Positions 17,801 to 27,242 of a DNA stretch of 62,241 nt are shown in pieces (the first letter of the stretch is position 1; each line of letters opens with the position of its first letter). Under the pieces are notes generated by a model. That model did not search any database and was not told the origin of the DNA. It worked only from the letters and a program-made list of their open reading frames with translations. The translations under genes and the position numbers were made by a program. Source of the stretch: a virus; IMG/VR virus record IMGVR_UViG_3300031857_000175, positions 1-62,241 of that record, one strand, 5' to 3'.

Positions 17801-19230
17801 GCGCTGGGATGATTGTGCATAACGGCGTCAACCCGCTCACCGGGGCCCTTTACGGCGTCGGCTTGCTAGGAGCAGGCGCCGCCCAGCTTGGAATGGCCGC
17901 TTACGGGCGTGGCGCAGGCGTTCTCGACAGGGCGTCTGCTGCTAGAGGAAGGTTCCTCCCTCAGTACGAGGGAGTTCAGTCCGCTGAGAAGGCGTCCGGA
18001 ATTTTCTATACCCCTACAAGCGACCAGCTATTAAGGCACGCCTTTTCTCGGCAGGAAGGGTATAATCCTTACAATATTAACTTTCTTTATGACAGCGAAA
18101 AGAGGAAGGCTGCAATAGCTGCAGGGGGCAGCGCAGATTTTATGCAAGCCTCTGGAGATCCTAATGCTGTAAGAAGGGGACACGAGTATAACGCTGCTAC
18201 TGCTGCCCGTAGGGCACTTAGCCTCTCTACCGAGGAAAAAACAGTTCTTTACGAGGAAGATCGTAGACAGGCCGTTCAAAACCTTTTGGTAGATCGCTTC
18301 GGGGCTGGCACGGGTAACGTAACAATTGATGACGTTGGTGGGTTCTTATCCGCCACAGGTGGGCGCGGAGTAGGTACAGCATTCGGGACCTCCACAGCAT
18401 CCACAGCGTTCGGAAACGTCAATCAAGAGTTCATGCGCGCAGCCCATGGTGCTTCCTACGCTAAGGCGCGCGGCCTCTCCGTTCAATCTATCGGCACCTT
18501 GGCAGGTCTTGAGCCTAGGTTCGGCGTCACTGGCGTAGAGAAGCTGCCAGGGCTGGTCGGAGCGTACGGATTCGGTTTTAGAGGCGAGGGTCGTGACCAG
18601 TTTACGAATCAGATAGCAGGCGAACTTGCTTCGGCTGGTATGCAAGGTGCGACCCCAGACTTGGAGCCTACCGCTCGGTACTATCAAGGCGCCGTTGAGG
18701 CGGGAGGTAACCGAGAGCGCTTGGCCGCAGACTACAAGGCCTCTATCGGTGCTGGGGCGGGTTTGGCTAGCAGCCTCTTCGCCGGGGCAAGAGGATTTAC
18801 CAAGGCCCACATGCTGCAGCGGGCCTTGGTGAAGGGCAAGACGCCGGAGGGGGCTGCGAAGCTACTTCGCGAGGGTAAGGGTGAGTTTTCTTACGCAGAG
18901 TCAGAGAAGCTATCTAGGAAGGCTGCCCCGAGAATCTTCGGGTTTCAGGAGTTAGGTAAGGGCCTGACCGATATGGACTTGGCGGCAAAAATAGCCTCGC
19001 AGGATAAGGGCGGGACTGCTATCAAGGACGAGCCCGTTACGCCTCAACAGCTTAAAGTTGCCGAGGGGGATGCAGCGAAAGCCGGCGCTGCCACTAAGGT
19101 GGAGAGGGACATAACGGAAGAGGTTAAGATGGACACCGTCGCGGCGAAGTTCGACACAGCGACTGGAAACTTTGCCAACGCCGTGCAGCAGTTCATCACC
19201 GGTATGTTTGGCTCTGACTCTGTCTATTAA
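14881..19230 (+). CDS. Tail tape measure protein
   Basis: At 1449 residues this is among the longest genes, and it follows the tail assembly chaperone, as tape measures do. Tape measures set tail length and enter the host envelope on infection; by the usual rule of about 0.15 nm per residue the tail would be near 217 nm. Visible parts are: an N-terminal helical region; an imperfect duplication (about 71-116 and 117-165, pattern QR-AM-RG-PF then EDR--A--R-K); an Ala-rich coiled coil (about 180-290); a run of 15 Gly (546-560) followed by a basic patch; long helices; a Gly/Ala-rich hydrophobic segment near residues 978-1008 (GALYGVGLLGAGAAQLGMAA); and a helical C-terminus. The GTG start has AAGGA upstream. 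Confidence 0.85.
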   Translation: MANNETVKTTVEVDHVANGVENLNRAAQAVKNYEANVRGLVNALYQQAQAEEAASKAAGSSAGVSPKRGAAQREAMQRGRAPFLPSYEASYTLEDRQAAFDRWKFKVQEDRERFIASQRAAMSRGKPPFQQSVNFEDQDGRTFRMPTAEAYTAEDRKKALERFKNRNIRDNAAIEYDRQKSLGASTAAEAKEAAKKAREDAAIQARLIAEENAKKAQQLADEVSRHKAAAKASRAAAREAEEAGDPKAAKAARKEAKSRRVQAAAAAAAAATPVAPAAPAPAPAPSTTSSGYSDEMEAFGLTEVEARGLAHSAIGHPKAQTPTPTPSQTAAAAQAVVAEQQAASGAKRRAITPTPGKGRLKSAPGSPAKHSSKLAASVAQNSGKFKGRSGSAKSAPASSSGSGILSKLLGGDLDKLQSVRSDVATVAAELQKKVDGILNSGREVPPEFLAEAEEVQSQIATWLDGFDQYTASRSSLESKLSEVPPEMLDQFAKIIPPQVLESFRSGYSMLLGTGDKLLEAAGIPRTQAPTPATTNAAAAAVAAANGGGGGGGGGGGGGGGPTSGSGGGGRRRKRGNKKRFPWKPQSMAEDLKLKRRSPRDLTQKFVERNRKLLMEMEQGVGGPGMEAAYAEADKLLKEGKAYQAIDVLKVAKDLQRAQGLALGEQATSNQAMSELPGMQARFEKSIKSMPWYRQWSEGGGRGAIPPSAIPTGPAKQAALALEQMWKMASSDKGFNPKEYKEVQTKFESIAKPMEESSKAALETGRALRLLEKQVKSLGLAIEGTAATAVKDKLEQAKQILRPGARDLLRTSGGAVAEFASIQDAARLIDEARAGARPGAELASEYTAKFKAEAEGIRSKYRSSRLARRFGANNPVVKRMLDAENRAKDAASRGADTEAEMHQANAEAASEELQQIERGIYRSRFIRAGVIKGINRVAGAATDATSQIISADIQGGAQGAFGVAGGAFSAMRDMSAGMIVHNGVNPLTGALYGVGLLGAGAAQLGMAAYGRGAGVLDRASAARGRFLPQYEGVQSAEKASGIFYTPTSDQLLRHAFSRQEGYNPYNINFLYDSEKRKAAIAAGGSADFMQASGDPNAVRRGHEYNAATAARRALSLSTEEKTVLYEEDRRQAVQNLLVDRFGAGTGNVTIDDVGGFLSATGGRGVGTAFGTSTASTAFGNVNQEFMRAAHGASYAKARGLSVQSIGTLAGLEPRFGVTGVEKLPGLVGAYGFGFRGEGRDQFTNQIAGELASAGMQGATPDLEPTARYYQGAVEAGGNRERLAADYKASIGAGAGLASSLFAGARGFTKAHMLQRALVKGKTPEGAAKLLREGKGEFSYAESEKLSRKAAPRIFGFQELGKGLTDMDLAAKIASQDKGGTAIKDEPVTPQQLKVAEGDAAKAGAATKVERDITEEVKMDTVAAKFDTATGNFANAVQQFITGMFGSDSVY
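16516..16560 (+). repeat. GGA microsatellite encoding 15 consecutive Gly
   Basis: Ten GGA triplets are followed by GGG GGA GGG GGA GGT within the tape measure gene. Because the unit is a triplet, slippage would change length without shifting frame. It separates Ala-rich N-terminal helices from a basic patch (RRRKRGNKKRF) and may be a flexible hinge. Confidence 0.9.
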
Positions 19231-19243
19231 TTAAGGAATCATC

Positions 19244-22200
19244 TTGAGCTCCATAGATCCGCCCGCCAACGTCGTAGAGCTTCACAGGCACGACCGCGAC
19301 AAGATCGTTCTCAGGAGCGAGATCTTGTCGATGCAGTGGTCGTCTGCGGTCAACCCTCCGCACGGGGGCGCATCGGTCGTACTAGCACTGCCTGTATCTA
19401 AGTTCGACGTGGCTATGCCGGGCGACTGGATGGTTATTCGAGACGGTCGGGGTCGAGCGGTTTTCTTTGGCCACGTCGTTAATGTCACCGACGGCTTGAC
19501 GATCGGGTCTAACAGCGCTGTCGTAACCGCACCGTTTACGATTCAAGCAGAGAGCTGGCTCGACATGCTTACGCGCGTCGAGGTCTTCTCGCCTGTCGCG
19601 GCTGCTCTTTCAGAAAGCGTTGGGACCCTTTTCACCGTGGGCGACTGGGCCCAAATTATTGAAAGAATTCACAACGGCAGGACCTTCGGCTATCACGGAG
19701 AGGCCTTACAAGAGTATTTTTACGAACTAGCTAAAATACAAATTCCGACCTCCCTAGGGGGAGGCGGGTCTCTGAGTCACCTAATCCCCGTGGTGTGGAA
19801 TAGGAAAACTCAGCTAGATCTATCCCCTGATATTGTGGTGGAGCCCATACCGACCGCCGGATCACTTCCGACGCACCTTTCATCATGGGGTACGCGAAGC
19901 AACGTCCACCAGCTGCTGCGCGGCATGTTTGTCCCGGAGCCTCGGCTCATCGAGATGTACCCGCACATGGCTCCTCTATATGAGGATCTGCCAGGTGAAA
20001 ATCTCGAAGAGATCAAGATGCTTCCGATAGGCTCCGAGGAAGAAGGTCAGGTACCCCTAGCCGCTCCCGAGGTGATGGGCGTAGACGGTACGGGAGGTTC
20101 TTGGCGAGCAGTTGGTAGCGGATCTCAGGTGAAGACAAAGATCGTCCGGCCAGCCAGGCCGACCTACCAAGCGAGTCCCTTGGCCATGTACCTCAGAGCC
20201 AGGCCGGTGCTCGTTTATCGAGTTAAGCCGTGGCGCACGCGCCCCCTCTATCAAAGCCTATTTTCAGCAGTAAATGAAGAAAGGCGGTATGTTTCTACTG
20301 AGATCAAGGTAGACTCTAAGAACCCAGACGATCCGAATATCGTGGACTTCAGGCAAGAGCAGATCTTGCGTGAGATGTTTACGCAAATTACTTGGGACAA
20401 AGAGTACTACACCATCGTACCGACTGGGCGCACGATTTCGATCGACAGGACAAGGTCCGACGCCGAGCGCGTGAACTCTTCCTTCATGCACCTCTCAGTG
20501 ATCGACATTCCGGTCATCGAAGAGGCGGGACTCCCGGTTAAAATCTCAAAGGAGATAACGCGCCACGGGCTTAGAAGCTCCAATCCGACTTGGCCGTTTA
20601 TTCTTCCACCGAGCGACACCGCCGGAGGCCAAGACTTCGTCTTGTACATGCGAGCCATCGCCGCGCAGATCATGCAGTTCTACCATCGCGGGCACGCCTT
20701 CGGGTCAGGAACCGTATCGATTGCGGGCGGAGGCTCGATTTCTCGTTACGACTACGACCCAGATACTGCTGACTTTCAGTTCCCTCTTCAGGCTGGAAGG
20801 CCATTCAACATCTCGCTTCCGGGAAAGCCGTACACTGGGTACGCCGACTCGGTAACCAATGTAGTTCAGGTCCAGGGCACGAAGATCGTGTCTGACATCA
20901 AGATCAACTACTCACGCGGCGTCTTTGGCGAAGACGAAGACTGGTTGCGCGACTCCATGATCCCGATCGTCGACATCGAAAGCATCGAGGCTTCCAGGAA
21001 GAAAGCCGAGCTCCGAGCGACGGCCTCTAAAAAGACCTTGGAAGAGCCAGAAGAGGTTAAAGCCTGCGACCAAGGCGCCCCTGTTCCAAGGGCCAACATC
21101 ACGTGGAAGCTAAAAGACCTGACCACCCCGCCTGAAGAGCCTTACACATCCGAGTATTTCCAGCCGGCGTGGTTGAAGTCTTGGGCCTTGTCTAGGGTCA
21201 CCGACTCGGCCACGGCGAAGTCCTTGGAAGATGCCTTCGCCGGCTCCTTAGGAGAGATACCGCAAGAATTTTGGCAATCTAATAGCGAGCCAGTGTACCA
21301 CAAGCAGAACTGCTGGTTCGTGGCTGCGTGTTGCTACGTTATAGAGCGCTATTGGCGACAGATCTTCCCTGAGGCTACGATAGCTATCTCGTCCTGGCTT
21401 AGGACCAAGGATAGCGATAAATATCACCGCTACAGTTCGGCTATCGACTTTACAGTCAATACTAACTTCTCAGACATTGCTTCAATAAATGAAGTGCGGA
21501 TCACAGCCGGAGAGCTGCCCCTCACGGAAGACTGGGCGAATTTTATCTGGCCAAGCAAGATACCTGTGTTTCAAGCGTACGGGGCACTGACTCAGCTTAT
21601 CAACGCAGGGCGGATACCCTTGGGCGGGCGAGGTATCTACATAAATGCGAACCCAGACAGTGGTGTGAAGGGTGTAAACCCAGACCAAGCCGGTTCCTCG
21701 TCGAGCTCTTCGGGGCCACCTGGTGGCTCAGGTGGAACTCACTACGATATTCGAGGAGCGTTTGGCGTTAAGATCAAGCAGGGCACTCCTCAAAGCCAGT
21801 GGTGGGTGTCCGTTGACTGGACGGGCGACGGAAAGGATGAGGTACAGTCTGGCAGTAAGTGGGAGTACCCTTCGCAGCGCACTGGCGCGGCAGCCCAAAC
21901 TCCACCCGCTGGACTTACACCCGATCAGCTCAGAACTTGGGTTGCAAACAACGCCAATCAGACTGAGGACTCTGATCAAGGGACTATCATCGATAGCCTC
22001 ACCAACGTTTGGCTATTTATAGCAGACCCACGTAAGGAGCTGAAGGCGCTCTACTTGGATAACGCACCCCAACCGTCGGACAAGCCGTCGCGGATTAAGG
22101 AGATGTATTATCAGCCCCACGCTGGCTCAAGTAAGCGAACTCGAGATTCATACCAAATTTTTGAAGAAGCACTTCGTGTATTACTTCGGGACAATATTAA

Positions 22201-23017
22201 GAACTACGTCCTGACGGCAAACAGGTCTGCCGGTAATCTGCAAGACGTGGCCCTGCCCTTGGTTTCCGGGTCGGTCCCTAACGTTCTTCAAGTTCTAGGA
22301 TACGAGGAGTCTTGCTTCTACAGCAATGAGTCCGTCGCGGCTGCTCCTTCGAAAACCACGCTGATAACTGGCAGCACCCCGAATACGCCAGCAACTGCAC
22401 CACCTGCCAGCACGGCCTTGCCAACAGACCCTTACGGAACGTTCAACAAGTCGGACGTCAGAGCTCCGCTTGTCATGGTGTTTGGCGGTGCCGCTGAGAC
22501 GACAGGTCTTCGCAGAGAAAGCGGCGTTTACATGTACGATTACGTCAGGCCAGCGCTCACTGCGCGCAACAACGTGTTCGTTGCTCATCGGGCAGCCGAG
22601 GGTAGGCGGCCTATCGACGGATTAGCCGCCGACAAGGCCTCGGTATCTCAGTGCGTTTTACCTCTTCCCTCCAAAGTTCTGTATCTGTTTTCCGGGGGGC
22701 AATGGCCTGGCCAGTCGATAGTTTCTGATCCCTATCAGCTATCCACGTACACCAAGGTCTACTTGGTTGATCCTTATCTGAAAAATTCTATCGATTTTTA
22801 CGTCAAAGAGATAAAGGACGACCCAAGTAAGTTTGTTTACTTCTATGTCCTGCCACCGGCCACTGGCACAGACCCAGAAAACGGCCTTACGAGGGCGCAG
22901 GTTCAGTCCATCATCGCCATTCCAGGTCTAGAGTCCATTCAGTGTAGCGACCACTTTGGGGCTAATACTGAAGCCGTGCAGCACATGCTCGACAACAACC
23001 ACGCCTACCGAGGTTAA
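19244..23017 (+). CDS. Baseplate hub-like protein with embedded M15-type peptidase domain
   Basis: A 1257-residue protein read from TTG at 19244 with AAGGA upstream. Its N-terminus (PGDWMVIRDGRGRAVFFGHV, about 64-83) resembles hub proteins that sit at the tip of the tail tube. In the middle is a likely zinc DD-peptidase of the M15 type: YHRYSSAIDF supplies His728 and Asp735, and GTHYDIRG supplies His833, matching the family pattern HxxGxAxD ... GxYxxx ... HxDxR. A Ser/Gly-rich loop sits between these ligands. The C-terminal about 220 residues (from VMVFGGAAETTGLRRESGVY) form a further unknown globular domain. Inferred role: hub that opens peptidoglycan locally during penetration. Confidence 0.65.
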   Translation: MSSIDPPANVVELHRHDRDKIVLRSEILSMQWSSAVNPPHGGASVVLALPVSKFDVAMPGDWMVIRDGRGRAVFFGHVVNVTDGLTIGSNSAVVTAPFTIQAESWLDMLTRVEVFSPVAAALSESVGTLFTVGDWAQIIERIHNGRTFGYHGEALQEYFYELAKIQIPTSLGGGGSLSHLIPVVWNRKTQLDLSPDIVVEPIPTAGSLPTHLSSWGTRSNVHQLLRGMFVPEPRLIEMYPHMAPLYEDLPGENLEEIKMLPIGSEEEGQVPLAAPEVMGVDGTGGSWRAVGSGSQVKTKIVRPARPTYQASPLAMYLRARPVLVYRVKPWRTRPLYQSLFSAVNEERRYVSTEIKVDSKNPDDPNIVDFRQEQILREMFTQITWDKEYYTIVPTGRTISIDRTRSDAERVNSSFMHLSVIDIPVIEEAGLPVKISKEITRHGLRSSNPTWPFILPPSDTAGGQDFVLYMRAIAAQIMQFYHRGHAFGSGTVSIAGGGSISRYDYDPDTADFQFPLQAGRPFNISLPGKPYTGYADSVTNVVQVQGTKIVSDIKINYSRGVFGEDEDWLRDSMIPIVDIESIEASRKKAELRATASKKTLEEPEEVKACDQGAPVPRANITWKLKDLTTPPEEPYTSEYFQPAWLKSWALSRVTDSATAKSLEDAFAGSLGEIPQEFWQSNSEPVYHKQNCWFVAACCYVIERYWRQIFPEATIAISSWLRTKDSDKYHRYSSAIDFTVNTNFSDIASINEVRITAGELPLTEDWANFIWPSKIPVFQAYGALTQLINAGRIPLGGRGIYINANPDSGVKGVNPDQAGSSSSSSGPPGGSGGTHYDIRGAFGVKIKQGTPQSQWWVSVDWTGDGKDEVQSGSKWEYPSQRTGAAAQTPPAGLTPDQLRTWVANNANQTEDSDQGTIIDSLTNVWLFIADPRKELKALYLDNAPQPSDKPSRIKEMYYQPHAGSSKRTRDSYQIFEEALRVLLRDNIKNYVLTANRSAGNLQDVALPLVSGSVPNVLQVLGYEESCFYSNESVAAAPSKTTLITGSTPNTPATAPPASTALPTDPYGTFNKSDVRAPLVMVFGGAAETTGLRRESGVYMYDYVRPALTARNNVFVAHRAAEGRRPIDGLAADKASVSQCVLPLPSKVLYLFSGGQWPGQSIVSDPYQLSTYTKVYLVDPYLKNSIDFYVKEIKDDPSKFVYFYVLPPATGTDPENGLTRAQVQSIIAIPGLESIQCSDHFGANTEAVQHMLDNNHAYRG

Positions 23018-23019
23018 AC

Positions 23020-23835
23020 GTGGCTATCTCAAAGAAGAGCATTAGGGAGAGCATCTTCCGGGGCGGCAGCGACGTCATGACCGTCACGAGGCTGTACACG
23101 CTCGAAGAAAAGCTCGTTTGCGATCTTCGTAGCGAGCTCAACGGTGACTTTTTCTTCCGAGTCCCCGTTCTCTCTAACTTGGGGTCCGTGATCGACGCGC
23201 CGGAGGTCCCGTGGCATACGACAAAGATACCATTTTCGGACCTCCCCCGAGTCTTGGTGACCTATCGCTCTTCTCGCGAGCAGGCTATGCCGCTGCCTGT
23301 GGTGGTAGGCGTAGTCTCGAATAAGGCGAGTAAGGTAGCTGAAACCAAGGCCGACACGGCCGCCACTCAGAGGCCTTCTGACCCGGGTGCGCTAGACGCG
23401 AGCTTGGCTACCGCAAAAGCCAAGGTGATTGCGCGCCACCTCGGAGGCGTTGACATCATATCTTCGACAGAGTTCGTAGCCAGGGCCCAGAAGATCTTTC
23501 TGTCCGCCGGCTTGGATAAGTACGCTAGCGTAACTTTGGCAGAGGAGCTTGCTGACTCACTGAAGCCGCTTTACGAAGCCGTTAACAGCCTCTTGGTTTT
23601 CGCGTCTGGGTTTCCTACCCAGCTTGATCTGATTACAGATGCCGAAGTCACCCCAGGCACGGAGTCAGCAACCCTTGAGTATGAAGTTAAGGGACTGAAG
23701 CCGACGATTCCGCCTGAGCCAGTCCTCAAGCAAATTAAGTACCCATTTACACCTTACGACGGTCCGTCCAGTATTAGTCAGCCTCCATCTACGGAATACG
23801 ATTCTCCCAATGTGAAGGCGTCCACCCGAGACTGA
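23020..23835 (+). CDS. Unrecognised baseplate-region protein
   Basis: A 271-residue protein starting at GTG 2 bases after the hub stop. The N-terminal half is beta-rich (FFFRVPVLSNLGSV, then PRVLVTYRSS), the middle an Ala-rich helical linker, and the C-terminal 60 residues Pro/Ser-rich and probably extended. Tight spacing with the hub and the LysM-containing gene indicates a baseplate or hub accessory protein. No family was recognised. Confidence 0.4.
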   Translation: MAISKKSIRESIFRGGSDVMTVTRLYTLEEKLVCDLRSELNGDFFFRVPVLSNLGSVIDAPEVPWHTTKIPFSDLPRVLVTYRSSREQAMPLPVVVGVVSNKASKVAETKADTAATQRPSDPGALDASLATAKAKVIARHLGGVDIISSTEFVARAQKIFLSAGLDKYASVTLAEELADSLKPLYEAVNSLLVFASGFPTQLDLITDAEVTPGTESATLEYEVKGLKPTIPPEPVLKQIKYPFTPYDGPSSISQPPSTEYDSPNVKASTRD

Positions 23836-23850
23836 TGATCGGAGGTTTGT

Positions 23851-25881
23851 GTGGCTACCCCACCTGCTACTGGGACCTCGGTTCCCTCTGCCATACCGGC
23901 AGCAGCGCCAGCATCTCCGCCTGTGATAAGCAAGAGCGAGTGGCCGGAGGGTTTCCCAGCCTACTCCAAGCACTCCTATATCCTTGAACTTTTCAAGGGC
24001 GCTGGTAAGGGGGCCGAGCTCGAAGACTCGGTTACGCTTCAGTACGTCACTCGCTTGCAAATGCAGGCGCCGCATTCGCTAGATCGCAAGTGGACCTTAA
24101 CTCGTGTCTACGAGCAGTCTTCCGCTATTCGAGAGCGCACCTTTTCCATCTCCGGTAGAAGCGGGGATCAGCCTCTGGATATCACTCGCTTCTTTAAGAT
24201 GCGTAACTTCATCGAGAAGTACACGAATCTTAAATCTAGACAGGAAAACGCTTACACTAACTCTAAGAAATATACCTTAAGAATTAGCTTCACTTGGGAA
24301 GCAGAGTCCTTTGAGGCCTCTATCTTGAACTTCTCTTATCAGAGAGAGGCAGGTAACACGACGAACTCCTATATTTGGAGCATGACGATTGCGACAAACA
24401 ACGTCATCTCGGGGGAGAAGTCACCCACGGAAAATCTTAAAGAGGGTGCAGTTGCCGCAGAGAAGACGGTCGAAGAAGTGGCTGAGAAGGTGGATACTCC
24501 TGCCGTCAACGCAGGGGCTACTGAAAGCTCTTCCACTGCAGGGGAGGCGTCTGACATCCTGTACTCAATTGTCTTTGATGCCAACGGCAACGTTGTCTAT
24601 AGAGGTGGGGCATCAGACAGATACGGAAAAGAGGACGGAGTTGGAAGAGCTATTTACGACAAAGCTGGAAATTTAGTTTACCTCTCAGGAAGAAGAAGCG
24701 CCGTTTGGCTTGGTCAGAGCGACAACGCTGAGCTGGCAAACGCAGTGTTAGCCTACGGCAGGACGATCCCACCTTCCCACGCTATAGCCATACCTTCTCC
24801 AAACTCTAGAGATGAGTATTACAGGAATTTGATGGCCACTGCTTCAAAAGCAATAAGGCCGTCATCCTCGGCACCCGGCGGGAGATCGGTATCAACGTCT
24901 TGGTTTGACGATCTGACTGCAGCTGTTCACGCTTTCGAAACTTCCTATGTGCATTACTCATCAAAGATAGCTTCGATGAGGCTTGAGGAAGTCTCTGCAT
25001 ACCGGCATTACATAACTCCGACCGTTTCAGCAGCCTCCTCGCTGTCGCTAGCTACCTCTGCACTCGTAGGCTCGGTCGTAGGGCTTCTCCCGAGCTGGAA
25101 GAGGTCCGCTCTGATGACAGTCGACGCCATTACTGCTGCCGGAGCGAGTCTCAAAAATGCGTGGGACGATTTAGGGCAGCTAACTAGCCCTACCTATTGG
25201 GAAAACCTATTGGGAGGAAGCTCTCGCACCAGAGGTAGGCAGTTCTCTGTTCTCATAAATAACGTAAGCCAGCGCGTGATCGCGCACCCAGCCCCCTCAG
25301 GAAATAGTGGAGGCGGCGGTACTGGCACGCAGGATGCCTATAACTTGGCCTTTATCTTCTTGGGCGACCGCGGTCGTTGGCTTGAGATAGCTGAGGCCAA
25401 TAGCATGCCGGACCCCTACACCAAGGCGGACGGAACTCCGCTTAAGGTCGGAGACACAGTCCTCATCCCAGATGAGGACAACGGAACCCCTGTAGGTATA
25501 AATCAGGACAGCCTCTTCGGCTCGGACCTGATGGTAAAAGACGGGGACCTCGTCATGAAAGGTACGGGTGGGCTCCGAACCGTTTCGGGCGAGGACAACC
25601 TAAACCAGAGCATTGCACATCGGCTCAAGACGGTTCGCGGGACCAATCGAGCCTTCCCTAGCTTTGGCTTACGCTCTTTCCTCAGCGAGAAACAGACATC
25701 TACACTCACCGCTCAGGTATGGAGTGAGATTCGAATTCAGTTGATAGCTGACAGGCGCATCAGCGACATGCTAAAAATCCTTATCGACGAGGAGCCCTCT
25801 GTTTACAAGGTATGGCTCTCGATGCGCCTAATCTCGAAGACCGGACTGTCTGCGCAGTTCGAGTACTCACCGGAGATCTGA
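23851..25881 (+). CDS. Baseplate protein with LysM domain and gp25-like C-terminus
   Basis: A 676-residue protein from GTG with GGAGG 5 bases upstream. A Pro/Ala-rich start leads to a beta-rich domain (about 40-190). A long Ser/Ala region follows. Residues about 495-540 fit a LysM fold (FLGDRGRWLEIAEANSM ... LKVGDTVLIP), as found in T4 gp53-like and Mu-like tail proteins. Residues about 583-670 fit the gpW/gp25 baseplate wedge family (SIAHRLKTVRGTNRAFPSFG ... VWSEIRIQLIADRR). T4 carries these functions on separate proteins, so this appears to be a fusion. It is followed one base later by the baseplate J-like gene, the usual partner of gp25. Confidence 0.65.
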   Translation: MATPPATGTSVPSAIPAAAPASPPVISKSEWPEGFPAYSKHSYILELFKGAGKGAELEDSVTLQYVTRLQMQAPHSLDRKWTLTRVYEQSSAIRERTFSISGRSGDQPLDITRFFKMRNFIEKYTNLKSRQENAYTNSKKYTLRISFTWEAESFEASILNFSYQREAGNTTNSYIWSMTIATNNVISGEKSPTENLKEGAVAAEKTVEEVAEKVDTPAVNAGATESSSTAGEASDILYSIVFDANGNVVYRGGASDRYGKEDGVGRAIYDKAGNLVYLSGRRSAVWLGQSDNAELANAVLAYGRTIPPSHAIAIPSPNSRDEYYRNLMATASKAIRPSSSAPGGRSVSTSWFDDLTAAVHAFETSYVHYSSKIASMRLEEVSAYRHYITPTVSAASSLSLATSALVGSVVGLLPSWKRSALMTVDAITAAGASLKNAWDDLGQLTSPTYWENLLGGSSRTRGRQFSVLINNVSQRVIAHPAPSGNSGGGGTGTQDAYNLAFIFLGDRGRWLEIAEANSMPDPYTKADGTPLKVGDTVLIPDEDNGTPVGINQDSLFGSDLMVKDGDLVMKGTGGLRTVSGEDNLNQSIAHRLKTVRGTNRAFPSFGLRSFLSEKQTSTLTAQVWSEIRIQLIADRRISDMLKILIDEEPSVYKVWLSMRLISKTGLSAQFEYSPEI

Positions 25882-25882
25882 A

Positions 25883-27238
25883 ATGCCTTTCACACCCAGA
25901 ACACCGGACGAGATTCGACAGTCGCTCATCGCCTACTTCGTCAGCACCGGCGTGCTGACATCGATCGACGAGGGAGACGTCGCAGGAACTATTTTCGGTG
26001 CCTTTGGTACCGAAATCTCCGCGATCGAACACCGCTTGATGGACTTCATCAACGGCCACCTCCTTAACGTCAGCGGCGAGCTGCTGGATGATCGCGTAAA
26101 CCAGATACCGAACGTCCCCCCTCGTCGTGGTCAGCGCGCTAGCCGAGGCGGCTCTGTCACCCTGACGAAAGCCGAGGGCTACACGGCCTTGGTGTTTCCG
26201 CCGAGCTCGATTCGCATCTGTGACCCTAATCGCCCTGGGGTGTCCTACGTCAATCGCGATCAGATCAGTTTTTCCGAGACGGACATCGTCAAGGAAGACC
26301 TGTATTTTATCTGCACCACGCTCGGGGCCACGACCAACACGCCTATCGGTGTTGTCACCTACATCTTGGTCGGACCAGGTCTCGCATCCTGTACCAACAT
26401 CCAACCATTTACGGGCGGAGCAGACAGAGAGCCTGACGAGTTTTTGCGGCAGCGCGCCATAGCGATGATCCTCAGCTTGGCTAGAAGCCAGGCCAACGCC
26501 ATTGAGGGGCTCGCGCTCAACTTCACGGACTCCACTGGCGGGACGATTCTGCACGCTAGGGCCATCGAGTACGCTGACAATCACCGGGGCTATACCGAAG
26601 TTGTTGTTTCGGACGGTCAGGGATTGCCGGCGGCAACCCGACTAGCTAACCCAACGAGCGGGTACATCGCTGAGCTTCAGCCTGGGTCTAGGCAGACATT
26701 TTGGTTCGATGCGCCGGCTGCGGATCGACTTACGATCCGACTTACCGGGCCATTCATAGGCACCATCACGTCGACGACACCAACTGACTGGTGGATACCG
26801 ATCGAGGAAAAGGGCGTGGCTTGGACTCAGTCTCCACCCCCATCGTACATTACTCCCGGGGTGGCTTGGTCCATTTCAGGTCATCAGGTCTATCAAGGTT
26901 GGATCGCAGAATTTCAGGACTACGTGAACCGAACCTGCACTGCAGCGGGTACACGCGTTAGGGTCGTGAAACCAGAAATTCAGGTCGTCACCCTAACGGC
27001 TAACTGTATTGTTCAGACTGGCCTTTCGTTTCGAGAGGTCCACCTCGCAGTGAAGAACTTCATCATTGAGTTCTTCAATCGCTTGGCGCCAGGTCAGCCT
27101 GCCTTCATGCACAAGTTGCACGACTGGGTTGCTCAGGTTCCCGGGATCGTGAACGTTATTTTTGACCAACCAGATTTATACCCCGGCACGCAGCGGACCA
27201 AGCTTGTCGCCACGATCAACAGCGTCACCCTGAGGTAA
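25883..27238 (+). CDS. Baseplate J-like protein (gp6/gp47 family)
   Basis: 451 residues with clear resemblance to baseplate wedge proteins of the Mu gp47 / P2 J / T4 gp6 group, which with gp25 form the ring that holds the sheath and fibres. Recognisable parts are the N-terminal helical dimerisation segment (ISAIEHRLMDFINGHLL), the RGQRASRGGSVTL junction, the central FTGGADREPDEFLRQRAIA motif (about 174-192) and the C-terminal FREVHLAVKNFIIEFFNRL helix. Spacing to both neighbours is 1-4 bases. Confidence 0.85.
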   Translation: MPFTPRTPDEIRQSLIAYFVSTGVLTSIDEGDVAGTIFGAFGTEISAIEHRLMDFINGHLLNVSGELLDDRVNQIPNVPPRRGQRASRGGSVTLTKAEGYTALVFPPSSIRICDPNRPGVSYVNRDQISFSETDIVKEDLYFICTTLGATTNTPIGVVTYILVGPGLASCTNIQPFTGGADREPDEFLRQRAIAMILSLARSQANAIEGLALNFTDSTGGTILHARAIEYADNHRGYTEVVVSDGQGLPAATRLANPTSGYIAELQPGSRQTFWFDAPAADRLTIRLTGPFIGTITSTTPTDWWIPIEEKGVAWTQSPPPSYITPGVAWSISGHQVYQGWIAEFQDYVNRTCTAAGTRVRVVKPEIQVVTLTANCIVQTGLSFREVHLAVKNFIIEFFNRLAPGQPAFMHKLHDWVAQVPGIVNVIFDQPDLYPGTQRTKLVATINSVTLR

Positions 27239-27242
27239 TGAG

